In this document: piece after piece, positions 1 to 7,879 of the stretch
Layout of the letters: each line of letters opens with the position of its first letter
How positions within the stretch are numbered: position 1 is the first letter of the stretch
Assembly: GCA_023424235.1 (NCBI GenBank)
Contig: JAFAEB010000232.1
Span: 1 to 9,502 of the forward strand
Length of the DNA stretch: 9,502 nt
Direction: 5' to 3'
From: Bacillota bacterium
GTDB lineage: Bacteria; Bacillota; Clostridia; Lachnospirales; Lachnospiraceae
Program-made: the position numbers and the translations under genes
The notes under the pieces: model-generated
Seen by the model: the letters and a program-made list of their open reading frames with translations, nothing else
What the model was told of the DNA's origin: nothing
Databases searched by the model: none

Positions 1-970
1 GCAAAAACCTTTAGAAAAGGTAAAGATTATATCGGAGCTTGGTAATAAGAAAGATTTAGATAATTTTCTGAATACAGCTGTGAAGGAAGATATAAAGGTA
101 TATCTAGAAGGCATGACTCATTATGCATATAACTATAACTGGTTTGATGGATTTGAGATAAATCAAGATTCTTCTAAGCATGCTAGCCGTGAAGTTGTTA
201 AACTATATAGCTTTTCACCAATTTATTATGGTACAGAGGAGTGGAAGGATAGTTTTTATTTAGTAAAACCACAGTTAAATATGAAATATATGGAAAACCT
301 TTATCAGTTTGCTAAGGATAATAAAGCATATGGAGTAGCCTTTACTGATGTCGGAAGATTATTAGGTTCAGACTTTAATCCTAAGAATCTAACTACAAGA
401 GAAGAAGTACGCATGATGCAAGAGAATAAATTAAATGAATTATCAAGTGATGCTGGTATCATGGTTCAAAAAGGAAATGCTTATGTATTACCTTACGTGG
501 ATTTTATCTCTGATATGAACTTACATGGTAAGAAATATCACATAATTGATGAGCTTGTACCTTTTTATACCATAGCATTACATGGGGTAATCGATTATTC
601 AGGACCATCTCTTAATTTATCAAATGATTCAGTAAAGACTATATTACAAAGTGCAGAAACAGGTGCAGGATTATCATTTACCTTTATGAAAGAGTCATCC
701 TTTACTTTACAAGAGTCCAATTACACTTACTTCTATGCAAGCGATTTTGATCTTTGGAAAGCGGATGCAGCCCAAATATACAAACGATATAACAATGAAT
801 TAGGACATATTTTTAATCAATACATAACAGACCATGAAGTATTAGCTGAGGGCTTATATGTTACTACATATGAGGATGGTACGAAAGTATATGTAAACTA
901 TAATGAAGTGGATAAAGTATTAGGAGATGTATCCATACCAGCACGAGACTATAAAGTAATAAGGAGGTAA
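1..970 (+). CDS. DUF5696 domain protein, C-terminal part (5' end outside window)
   Basis: The reading frame is open from the first complete codon (2-4) to the TAA at 968-970, giving about 322 residues. A GTG at 80 could be read as a start, but no ribosome binding site precedes it and the upstream codons are open and protein-like, so the gene almost certainly begins before the window. The segment VPFYTIALHG (557-586), the following ETGAGLSFTF stretch near 656-685, and the closing ITDHEVLAEGLYVTTYEDGTK-type region with a small beta-rich tail resemble the C-terminus of DUF5696 proteins, recognised from memory. These are large Firmicute proteins of unknown function often found beside CUT1 sugar transporters; the ending resembles C-terminal beta domains of glycoside hydrolases. 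The first permease starts 2 nt after its stop, so the two are co-transcribed. A role in handling the transported glycan is inference; catalytic activity cannot be judged because the N-terminal part is missing. Confidence 0.8.
   Translation, partial: QKPLEKVKIISELGNKKDLDNFLNTAVKEDIKVYLEGMTHYAYNYNWFDGFEINQDSSKHASREVVKLYSFSPIYYGTEEWKDSFYLVKPQLNMKYMENLYQFAKDNKAYGVAFTDVGRLLGSDFNPKNLTTREEVRMMQENKLNELSSDAGIMVQKGNAYVLPYVDFISDMNLHGKKYHIIDELVPFYTIALHGVIDYSGPSLNLSNDSVKTILQSAETGAGLSFTFMKESSFTLQESNYTYFYASDFDLWKADAAQIYKRYNNELGHIFNQYITDHEVLAEGLYVTTYEDGTKVYVNYNEVDKVLGDVSIPARDYKVIRR
961..968 (+). promoter_or_regulatory. Strong ribosome binding site overlapping the upstream stop codon
   Basis: AAGGAGGT lies immediately before and into the TAA (968-970) of the DUF5696 gene, with the permease ATG at 973. 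It is a near-perfect match to the 16S anti-Shine-Dalgarno sequence at normal spacing. It fixes the permease start and implies that the ribosome finishing the first gene can reinitiate on the second. Confidence 0.85.
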
Positions 971-972
971 AT

Positions 973-1881
973 ATGGCTAAAGTAAAACATAAAAATTTAC
1001 AGAAAAAAAAGGCAATAGCAGGTTATCTATTTATATCCCCTTTTATTATTGGTTTTGTTGCTTTTATGATTATTCCACTTATCGAGTCTTTTCGTATGAG
1101 TTTTAGCAATGTTATTATAGGAATTGGTAATGGCGGGTTCTTAATGGAATTTAATAATTTCCAAAATTATATAAAGGCATTTACCGTTGATCCTGAATTT
1201 ACAAGATTTTTAACCAATGAATTGTCTCGAATGGCGATTCAAGTACCAATTACCATTATTATTGCTTTCTTTATGGCATTATTACTAAATCAAGAGTTTA
1301 AGGGAAGAGGCTTGGTTCGTGCAATATTCTTTCTACCAGTTATACTATCTTCTGGTGTATTAGTAGGACTTGAATATAATAATAGCTTGTTAGCAGGAAT
1401 GTCTGAATATATCAAAGAAAATACTCAAGTAGCCAGTATTACTACAGTATTAGAAGAGATATTATCCAATAGTGGTTTAGGAACTCGTTTTTTATCTACC
1501 GTTTTTGATATTGTAAATCGTGTATACGATGTAGTAATCACTTCAGGTATACAGATTATTATATTCTTATCAGGTTTACAGACCATATCAAAAAGTATGT
1601 TTGAAGCAGCTACCATAGAAGGATGTACTTCCTGGGAAGGTTTTTGGAAAATTACACTACCTATGGTTAGCCCAGTAATACTTGTAAATCTAATCTATAC
1701 AATTATTGACTTTTTCACGAGAACAGACAGTGAAATGATGACGAAAATCACGGATACGATGATTGTAAGAATGGATTATGGTTTTAGTTCTGCTATGGCT
1801 TGGAGTTATTTTGTCGCTGTAATATTAATCATCGCTATTTTTAGCGGAATTATTTCTAAGTGGGTGTATTATTATGAATAA
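973..1881 (+). CDS. Carbohydrate ABC transporter permease, UgpA/LplB-like (CUT1)
   Basis: This 302-residue integral membrane protein is one half of the transmembrane channel of a binding-protein-dependent sugar importer. About six membrane helices are visible (roughly residues 17-37, 88-106, 115-133, 187-205, 231-249 and 276-297). The cytoplasmic EAA loop that docks onto the ATPase is clear: EAATIEGC at 211-218 followed by ITLP at 227-230. A basic N-terminus, the first helix with the SPFIIGF pattern, and the length all fit CUT1 permeases. The start at 973 is fixed by AAGGAGGT. The stop overlaps the start of the second permease by 8 nt (1874-1881), so the two are translationally coupled. Xylo- or arabinoxylo-oligosaccharides are the likely cargo, inferred only from the neighbouring hydrolases. 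No ATPase gene accompanies it in the window. Confidence 0.93.
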   Translation: MAKVKHKNLQKKKAIAGYLFISPFIIGFVAFMIIPLIESFRMSFSNVIIGIGNGGFLMEFNNFQNYIKAFTVDPEFTRFLTNELSRMAIQVPITIIIAFFMALLLNQEFKGRGLVRAIFFLPVILSSGVLVGLEYNNSLLAGMSEYIKENTQVASITTVLEEILSNSGLGTRFLSTVFDIVNRVYDVVITSGIQIIIFLSGLQTISKSMFEAATIEGCTSWEGFWKITLPMVSPVILVNLIYTIIDFFTRTDSEMMTKITDTMIVRMDYGFSSAMAWSYFVAVILIIAIFSGIISKWVYYYE

Positions 1882-2875
1882 AAAAAGAATAGCAAAATGG
1901 AAAGAATTTTTAAGTAGAAATAAAAAATCTGGTGGATATCTGTTAAGAAAAACTGTTTCCAATAAGATCTATAAACTGCTAAGGGCCGTTTTACTATTTG
2001 GACTTTGCTTCTTAATCCTGCAACCACTACTAAATAAAGTTTCACTTAGCTTTATGAAAGAAAGAGATTTGTATGATCCAACGATTATTGTTGTTCCAAG
2101 AAATTTTACTTTGGAAAATTATAAATTAGTAAATGAATTAATCGACTATTGGACCATATTAAGGAACTCTATTGGGATATCTACATTAGTTAGTTTACTA
2201 CAAGTATCCTTTGCTACAATTGTTGGATATGGATTTGCAAGATTCTCCTTCCCTTTTAAACGTTTTTGGTTTGCTTGTGTTATGTTGGTAATTATAGTAC
2301 CACCGCAAACGATTATGTCATCACTTTATTTAAATTTCAGATTCTTTGATGTTTTTGGAATTAAGCAGATGCTAACAGGAAGTACGGCAAATCTACAAAA
2401 GTCTATCATACCGTATTTACTACTTTGTATGACTTGTATGGGCTTAAAAAGTGGTTTGTATATCTTTATGTTAAGACAGTACTTTAGAGGTATACCAAAG
2501 GAGTTAGAAGAGGCTGCATATGTAGATGGATGTGGTAACTTCAAAACATTTATAACAATCATGTTACCAGATGCGAAACCAATGTTAATGTCATGTTTCT
2601 TATTTGCCTTTGTATGGCAATGGACGGATTCCTTTTATTCAAAGATGTTTCTTGGAAATATGAAACTATTGTCTAACCGTTTAACATCAATAACTGGATT
2701 ATTATCCGATTATTTAACATCCTTAGACGGTGTAGCAAGTAAAGCATCGATTGCTTATGGGCAAATGATGGTATCTACTGGTATGATAATGGCAATCATC
2801 CCATTGCTAATATTATATGTAGTTGCACAAAAAGCTTTTGTTGAAAACTTAAGTCAAACTGGGCTTAAGATGTAG
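1874..2875 (+). CDS. Carbohydrate ABC transporter permease, UgpE/YtcP-like (CUT1)
   Basis: This is the second channel subunit, 333 residues. Its start overlaps the preceding permease gene by 8 nt and has only a weak upstream GTGGGTG as ribosome binding site, consistent with translational coupling. The next in-frame Met is residue 61, beyond the first helix, so 1874 is the only sensible ATG. The first ~35 residues are strongly basic and cytoplasmic; helices follow near 36-56, 97-120, 131-150, 177-198, 236-252 and 300-320. The EAA loop reads EAAYVDGCGNF at 213-223 and ends IMLP at 229-232, and IPKELEEAA is typical of CUT1 subunits. With the upstream permease it should form a heterodimer fed by the lipoprotein at 2985-4412. 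Substrate assignment to xylan oligosaccharides rests on context. Confidence 0.93.
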   Translation: MNKKRIAKWKEFLSRNKKSGGYLLRKTVSNKIYKLLRAVLLFGLCFLILQPLLNKVSLSFMKERDLYDPTIIVVPRNFTLENYKLVNELIDYWTILRNSIGISTLVSLLQVSFATIVGYGFARFSFPFKRFWFACVMLVIIVPPQTIMSSLYLNFRFFDVFGIKQMLTGSTANLQKSIIPYLLLCMTCMGLKSGLYIFMLRQYFRGIPKELEEAAYVDGCGNFKTFITIMLPDAKPMLMSCFLFAFVWQWTDSFYSKMFLGNMKLLSNRLTSITGLLSDYLTSLDGVASKASIAYGQMMVSTGMIMAIIPLLILYVVAQKAFVENLSQTGLKM

Positions 2876-2984
2876 TAACGGTAGAAGGCAAACTGTACAT
2901 AATGTATCAAATAAATATGGGGGTATTTCTATGTGCATATGCTTTACTATATAACTTTAAATTATTTTAAGGAGGAAAGGTATT

Positions 2985-4412
2985 ATGAAAAAGGGTTTTA
3001 AAAAATTATTATCTGTATTGTTAGTAATGGTATTTTGTTTATCCGTATTTGCAGCTTGTGGTAAGAAAAGTGATGCCCCAACAAGCAATGATGTTACTGA
3101 AGCACCAACTGCAGAACCAACTAAAGTGGAAGAAAAAGTAGAAGAAGTGGTTCCAGAAGAGCCTGCAATGGATTTAGGTGGTATGGAAATTATTATTGGT
3201 GACTGGTGGTCTTCTGCAGAACCAGGTGAACCAAAAAATGCTCAAGAAGAAGCAACACTTGAATACCGTAACATGATTCAAGAAAAATATAATTTCACTA
3301 TTAAACAAGTAGCTGTTTCTGATTGGGGTGGAATGCAAGAATTATTTACAACTTCTACAATGGCAGAAGATCCAGCTGCACATGTATTCTTATTAGCAAG
3401 AGATTGGGTATCCCAACCTTTAGCAAATGGCTTATTATATGACTTAGCAACTTTAGAGAACTTAGATTTTAGCGAAAGTAAATGGATTACTAACGTTAAA
3501 GATGCATTTGCTGTTGGTAATTCTATCTATGGTATGAATGCAGGTAAACCAGAACCTAAGTTAGGTGTATATTGGAATAAGAGATTATTTAAAGAAGCTG
3601 GTCTTGATCCAGATCTACCATATGATTTACAAAAGAGTGGTGAATGGACTTGGGAAAAATTTGAAGAACTTTGCGTTCAATTAAAAATTGATAATAATAA
3701 TGATGGTGTAATTGATACCTATCCAATGGCAAGTTTCTCAATCGATTTATTTAGAGGAGCTGCAACATCTAACGATGCTAGATTTATTGGTAAAGATAGT
3801 AACAATTTATTCTACAATGCTACATTAGAACCTAACTTCTTAGAAGCTATGCAATGGGCAATTGGAATGATTGAAAAAGGTTATGAAATGCCAGTACCAA
3901 CTGATGCTAACTGGGATTGGTTTATCGCTGCATTCCATGATGCTAAAGTTGCTATGACATTTGCTGAACAATATAGAGTTGGAACTTGGGGTGATATGGA
4001 AGATGATTGGGGATTTGTACTTCTACCAAAAGGACCTAAAACTCAAAATTACTCTGCATACTTTGGAGATAACGTAGCTGTAATTCCATCTTCATATGAC
4101 AAAGAAACAGCAGAAAAAATCGCATTTGCTTATAATCTTTATACACAACCTACACCAGGTTATGAAGATGAAGATGCTTGGAAAGAAGGATATTATACAA
4201 GATTCCGTGATGAAAGAGCAGTTGATGAAACACTTACTATGATGTATGATACAGCAACTGAAAACAATGACTTCTTATCATCTGTATATGGAACTAGCTA
4301 TGGTGACTTCGCTTGGGATACTTATGCATTAGGTGCTACACCTTCTGAAAAAATAGAACAATTACAAGGACAATGGCAAGCATTAATCGATGATGTTAAT
4401 AATCAAAAATAA
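2985..4412 (+). CDS. Extracellular solute-binding lipoprotein of sugar ABC transporter
   Basis: This 475-residue family 1 solute-binding protein captures the sugar outside the cell and delivers it to the two permeases. It has a lipoprotein signal peptide (basic MKKGFKK, hydrophobic core, lipobox FAAC with Cys25) and a Thr/Pro/Glu-rich spacer at about 31-61. The mature domain starts with MEIIIGDWW. A D-N-N-N-D-G-V-I-D loop at 236-244 matches an EF-hand-like calcium site common in this family. Many Trp residues in the core fit stacking on sugar rings. AAGGAGG at 2969-2975, 9 nt before the ATG, sets the start. A hairpin follows the stop closely (4424-4455). Codon use differs from its neighbours: I count one ATA among about 18 Ile codons, against many in the following GH43 gene, suggesting high expression. 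Cargo is inferred from context. Confidence 0.93.
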   Translation: MKKGFKKLLSVLLVMVFCLSVFAACGKKSDAPTSNDVTEAPTAEPTKVEEKVEEVVPEEPAMDLGGMEIIIGDWWSSAEPGEPKNAQEEATLEYRNMIQEKYNFTIKQVAVSDWGGMQELFTTSTMAEDPAAHVFLLARDWVSQPLANGLLYDLATLENLDFSESKWITNVKDAFAVGNSIYGMNAGKPEPKLGVYWNKRLFKEAGLDPDLPYDLQKSGEWTWEKFEELCVQLKIDNNNDGVIDTYPMASFSIDLFRGAATSNDARFIGKDSNNLFYNATLEPNFLEAMQWAIGMIEKGYEMPVPTDANWDWFIAAFHDAKVAMTFAEQYRVGTWGDMEDDWGFVLLPKGPKTQNYSAYFGDNVAVIPSSYDKETAEKIAFAYNLYTQPTPGYEDEDAWKEGYYTRFRDERAVDETLTMMYDTATENNDFLSSVYGTSYGDFAWDTYALGATPSEKIEQLQGQWQALIDDVNNQK

Positions 4413-4423
4413 TTTAAGATAAT

Positions 4424-4455
4424 AAAAGGGGAGGTTTTCCACCTCCCCTTTTGTT
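4424..4455 (+). terminator. Intrinsic terminator after the solute-binding protein gene
   Basis: A perfect 12-bp inverted repeat has AAAAGGGGAGGT at 4424-4435 and ACCTCCCCTTTT at 4441-4452 with a 5-nt loop, followed by GTT. The stem is GC-rich in the middle with an A-tract on the left and T-tract on the right, so it could also act on the opposite strand. It lies 11 nt after the binding-protein stop. The U-run is partly within the stem and is broken by a G, so termination may be incomplete, letting some transcription continue into the GH43 genes while protecting the 3' end of the abundant binding-protein mRNA. The partial read-through is inference. Confidence 0.85.
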
Positions 4456-4523
4456 AAAGTAAAATGGTGCATAATAGAGTTAACAATTAGTTGGTAAATA
4501 TAAAATAAAGGATACTGAGTATA

Positions 4524-6239
4524 ATGATGGGGATGCAAATTAAAAAGGTTATTAGAAATGTGTTGGTAGTTTGTATGTTATGTTTATTAATCGGTTGTAG
4601 AAATAAGGAGAAAGATATTAGTACGAAGGATGTTGCAAATATAAAGGAAGATACAGAAGAAGTTAAGAATGTAGAAAATGTAAAGGAAGAAATAAGTACA
4701 CAGGATGGCGTGGTAAAGGATATTAAGAAAGAATCAACGGATACAAGGGTTAATCATAAGGAGGAAAATGAATTGGTGTTTGATAAGGAACTTTATGAAC
4801 ATTTTTTAAATATAGATTATTCAAAAGAATATAAAGGATTTGGTATGGGAAATCCCCTCATTACTCAAAGCTATGGTGCGGATCCTTACGCAATGGTTTA
4901 CAAGGATAGAATTTATGTATACATGACACATGATGAATATATGTATGATAAGGACGGGAATATTGGAACGAATACCTATGCAACTATAAAAAGTCTAAGA
5001 TGCATTTCCTCAGATGACTTAGTAAATTGGACGGACCATGGAACGATTTATGTTGGAGGTATAGAAGGTGCTACAACTTGGGCAAATAATTCATGGGCAC
5101 CAGCAGCGGCATGGAAGGAAATTGATGGAGAGGATAAGTTCTTTCTCTATTTTGCCAACTCTGCGAGTTCAATTGGTGTGTTAGAAGCAGATAATCCATT
5201 TGGTCCTTTCAGGGATCCGATTGGTAAACCAATTATAACAAGAGAAACACCTAATTGTAGTGATGTTACTTGGTTATTTGATCCTGCAGTACTAATGGAT
5301 GATGATGGGCAAGCTTATATCTATTTTGGTGGAGGTGTACCAGTTGGTATGGAAGCAATGCCGAATACTGCAAGAGTTATAAAATTAGGTGATGATATGG
5401 TTACTACAGTTGGTAGTGCGGTTATGATAGAAGCACCATATGTTTTTGAGGACTCAGGTATCAATAAAATTGGAGACACCTATTATTATAGTTATTGTTC
5501 AAACTGGGCGAGTAGAGAAGGATCCACTGCAGAAATCATTCCAAATATTGCAGAGATTATCTACATGACTAGTAAAGACCCAATGGGACCATGGGAATAT
5601 AAAGGCTCTATTCTTGAAAATCCAGGAAAATACTTTGGAAGTTGGGGTAATAACCATCACTGTATAACCGAGTTTCAAGGTAGTTATTATATGTTTTACC
5701 ATACCCAAGTACTACAAGATTCAATCGGTGTAACAGGAGGATATCGTAGTACACATGTAAATAAGCTAGAAGTGAATGAAGATGGTAGTCTAAGAAGAGT
5801 GATACCTGATAAATATGGTATCAAGCAATTAAAGCACTTTAACCCATATCAGGAAACAAAAGCAGTTACTATATCAAATCAAGGTGGAATAAGTATCTAT
5901 ACACATAAAAAAACCTCATTTAAAGAAGCAGCCTTAATATCCCTTAGTGATATTGATAATGGTGACTGGATAGAAGTAAGAGGTGTAGATTTTGGTAAGG
6001 AAGGCCCAAGTACTTTGACTCTAGAATATTCATGTGAAGGTGAAGGAGGAGCAATACGTGTGTCTCTAGATAAGTTAGGAGAGAATGTAATTGGATATGC
6101 AAAAATTGAGCCTACCAAAAGCAAAGATTCCTTTCAGAAGATTACAATAGAAGTTAACCCTATAACAGATGTACATAATCTATATTTTGAATTTGTAGGA
6201 AGTGGTTACTTATTCCATTCATGGAGTTTTGCAAAATAG
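4524..6239 (+). CDS. GH43 arabinofuranosidase-type lipoprotein with C-terminal CBM6
   Basis: This 571-residue surface enzyme probably removes arabinofuranosyl branches from arabinoxylan. The signal peptide ends in lipobox LLIGC (Cys25), followed by a Lys/Glu/Asp-rich spacer to about residue 85 that would lift the enzyme off the membrane. The five-bladed GH43 domain spans about 105-435 with the expected triad: base Asp120 (GADPYAM), Asp253 (FDPAVL) and acid Glu303 (IEAPYVF); GNNHH (375-379) supplies the conserved active-site His. Residues 440-571 form a CBM6 (NGDWIEV, GSGYLFHSW), but its usual first-strand EAE reads KAV. The overall plan resembles arabinoxylan arabinofuranohydrolases such as Bacillus XynD; a beta-xylosidase role is possible. 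Tandem ATGs at 4524/4527 follow AAAGGA at 4507-4512; the first is chosen because its spacing is shorter. The next gene begins 27 nt downstream. Confidence 0.9.
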   Translation: MMGMQIKKVIRNVLVVCMLCLLIGCRNKEKDISTKDVANIKEDTEEVKNVENVKEEISTQDGVVKDIKKESTDTRVNHKEENELVFDKELYEHFLNIDYSKEYKGFGMGNPLITQSYGADPYAMVYKDRIYVYMTHDEYMYDKDGNIGTNTYATIKSLRCISSDDLVNWTDHGTIYVGGIEGATTWANNSWAPAAAWKEIDGEDKFFLYFANSASSIGVLEADNPFGPFRDPIGKPIITRETPNCSDVTWLFDPAVLMDDDGQAYIYFGGGVPVGMEAMPNTARVIKLGDDMVTTVGSAVMIEAPYVFEDSGINKIGDTYYYSYCSNWASREGSTAEIIPNIAEIIYMTSKDPMGPWEYKGSILENPGKYFGSWGNNHHCITEFQGSYYMFYHTQVLQDSIGVTGGYRSTHVNKLEVNEDGSLRRVIPDKYGIKQLKHFNPYQETKAVTISNQGGISIYTHKKTSFKEAALISLSDIDNGDWIEVRGVDFGKEGPSTLTLEYSCEGEGGAIRVSLDKLGENVIGYAKIEPTKSKDSFQKITIEVNPITDVHNLYFEFVGSGYLFHSWSFAK

Positions 6240-6266
6240 AAAGAATACAGAAAGGATATTTAAATT

Positions 6267-7823
6267 ATGATACAAGTACAAAATCCAATATTATCAGGTT
6301 TTTATCCTGACCCATCCATATGTAGAGTAGGAGAGGATTTTTATTTAGTAAATTCTTCTTTTGCTTATTATCCTGGAGTTCCAATATTCCATAGTAAAGA
6401 TTTAGCCAACTGGACGCAAATCGGTAATATATTGGACAGAGATTCCCAATTACCACTAGATAAGGTTGGTCATTCAGGAGGAATCTTTGCACCTACCATT
6501 CGTTATCATAAGGGCTTATTTTATATGATTACTACCAATGTAGGCTATGGCGGAAACTTTATCGTAACAGCTACGAACCCAGAAGGGCCTTGGTCAGAAC
6601 CTTATTATCTACATACACCTGGTATTGACCCTAGTTTATTCTTTGATGAAGATGATACCTGCTATTATGTTGGAACAAGACCAAATCCAGAAGGAGTAAG
6701 ATATAACGGAGATTGGGAAATCTGGGTACAAGAGCTTCAACTATCAACTATGACTTTGGTAGGTGAAAGTCATTATATATGGAAAGGTGCTATGAAGGAT
6801 GTTATCTGGCCAGAGGGACCTCACCTTTATAAAAAAGATGGGTATTATTATTTGATGATTGCTGAAGGTGGTACTGGGCCAAACCATGCAGTAACGGTAG
6901 CGCGTAGTAAGACAGTATTTGGACCATATGAAAATAATCCTAATAATCCTATCCTAACCCATAGACATATGGGTAAAAACTTCCCAATTGTTTACGTAGG
7001 TCATGGGGATTTAGTAGATGATGAAAATGGTAATTGGTATATGGTTACCCTTGCTAGTAGAAGATGTGAAGGCTTTATTGGTTTAGGTAGAGAAACTTTT
7101 CTTTGTAAAGTGTTCTGGGAAGACGGTTGGCCAGTAGTGAATCCAGGGGTTGGTAAGCTAGAAGATGTGGTAGAGTTACCATTTCATGGCGAAAGTCCAA
7201 AGAATAAGACAAAGCAATCCTTATTACCTTATACGAAGGAATCCTTTGATGTTCTTCGAATTCGAAATATGAAAGAAGATTTTTATAAAGTAAGTAAGGA
7301 TGGTATGAAGTTAAAATTCTTAAAGGCTAAGCTTAGTGAGCAGGATAGTCCAGCTTATTTAGGTTTTAGACAACTTTCATATGATTATGTGGCAAAGGCA
7401 ATTTTTAAATTTAATCAATTATATGGAAAAGAAGAGTTTGGTATTGTCTTACTACAAAGTAACGAATACCATATTACACTACGAATGAAAGCAAATAGTA
7501 GTGAATTAAAGCTTCAAGTTGTAAAAGTTATAAAAGGGAACGAAGAGATATTAGCAGAGGAAGAAATGACAAGTTATCTTTATAATACGGATTCCATATG
7601 TAATCAGGTTGAACTTATTATAAAGGGATATGGACAAAAGGCTGATTTTAAGTATCGTATCGGAGATAAGCTTGTTACACTAAGTAAACATGTGGACATA
7701 CATGAAATGAGTACTGAAATTGCAGGTGGTTTTGTTGGTAACACACTTGGGGTATATACATCCTCCTGTCATGATGAATCTAGCAATGAAATCGTAGTAG
7801 CAGACTTTACAATAGAGTATTAA
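6267..7823 (+). CDS. Cytoplasmic GH43 beta-xylosidase / alpha-L-arabinofuranosidase
   Basis: This 518-residue enzyme has no signal peptide and should act in the cytoplasm on imported xylo-oligosaccharides, releasing xylose or arabinose. It starts NPILSGFYPDPSIC, the classic opening of XynB-like GH43 enzymes. The triad is intact: base Asp15 (YPDPS), Asp121 (GIDPSLF) and acid Glu183 (WPEGPH). GHGDL (245-249) gives the conserved His and LGRETF (273-278) the conserved Arg. From about residue 325 a beta-sandwich domain of the GH43_C2 type follows (YLGFRQ, then FGIVLLQSNEYHITLR), which in relatives helps shape the active site and drives oligomerisation. Length is typical. AAAGGA at 6251-6256, 10 nt before the ATG, sets the start, and the 27-nt gap places it in one operon with the upstream GH43 gene. 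Xylosidase versus arabinosidase cannot be decided from sequence alone; many relatives do both. Confidence 0.92.
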   Translation: MIQVQNPILSGFYPDPSICRVGEDFYLVNSSFAYYPGVPIFHSKDLANWTQIGNILDRDSQLPLDKVGHSGGIFAPTIRYHKGLFYMITTNVGYGGNFIVTATNPEGPWSEPYYLHTPGIDPSLFFDEDDTCYYVGTRPNPEGVRYNGDWEIWVQELQLSTMTLVGESHYIWKGAMKDVIWPEGPHLYKKDGYYYLMIAEGGTGPNHAVTVARSKTVFGPYENNPNNPILTHRHMGKNFPIVYVGHGDLVDDENGNWYMVTLASRRCEGFIGLGRETFLCKVFWEDGWPVVNPGVGKLEDVVELPFHGESPKNKTKQSLLPYTKESFDVLRIRNMKEDFYKVSKDGMKLKFLKAKLSEQDSPAYLGFRQLSYDYVAKAIFKFNQLYGKEEFGIVLLQSNEYHITLRMKANSSELKLQVVKVIKGNEEILAEEEMTSYLYNTDSICNQVELIIKGYGQKADFKYRIGDKLVTLSKHVDIHEMSTEIAGGFVGNTLGVYTSSCHDESSNEIVVADFTIEY

Positions 7824-7879
7824 GAACATCTAGAAAAAGTAGTAGCAGAGTATAGTATTCATTTATAAATTATTAAATG

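Noticed and set aside
80..82. GTG at 80 as the start of the first gene
   Set aside because: No Shine-Dalgarno sequence precedes it, the frame remains open to the window edge, and the downstream part matches only the C-terminus of a large family.
1425..1616. Minus-strand reading frame of 63 codons inside the first permease gene
   Set aside because: It is antisense to a clear membrane protein gene, has no binding site and no recognisable motif.
4451..4475. TTGTTA (4451-4456) with CATAAT (4470-4475) as a sigma-A promoter
   Set aside because: The spacer is only 13 nt, too short for normal sigma-A recognition, and the -35 part lies within the terminator stem.
4520..4525. Perfect TATAAT as a promoter -10 element for the GH43-CBM6 gene
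   Set aside because: It overlaps the start codon region (ATG at 4524) and has no -35 hexamer at suitable spacing; transcription from it would begin inside the gene and lose the signal peptide start.
5499..6492. Three minus-strand reading frames (5499-5708, 5897-6124, 6265-6492) opposite the two GH43 genes
   Set aside because: All are mirror frames of well-supported coding sequence with catalytic motifs on the + strand; none has start signals or family resemblance.
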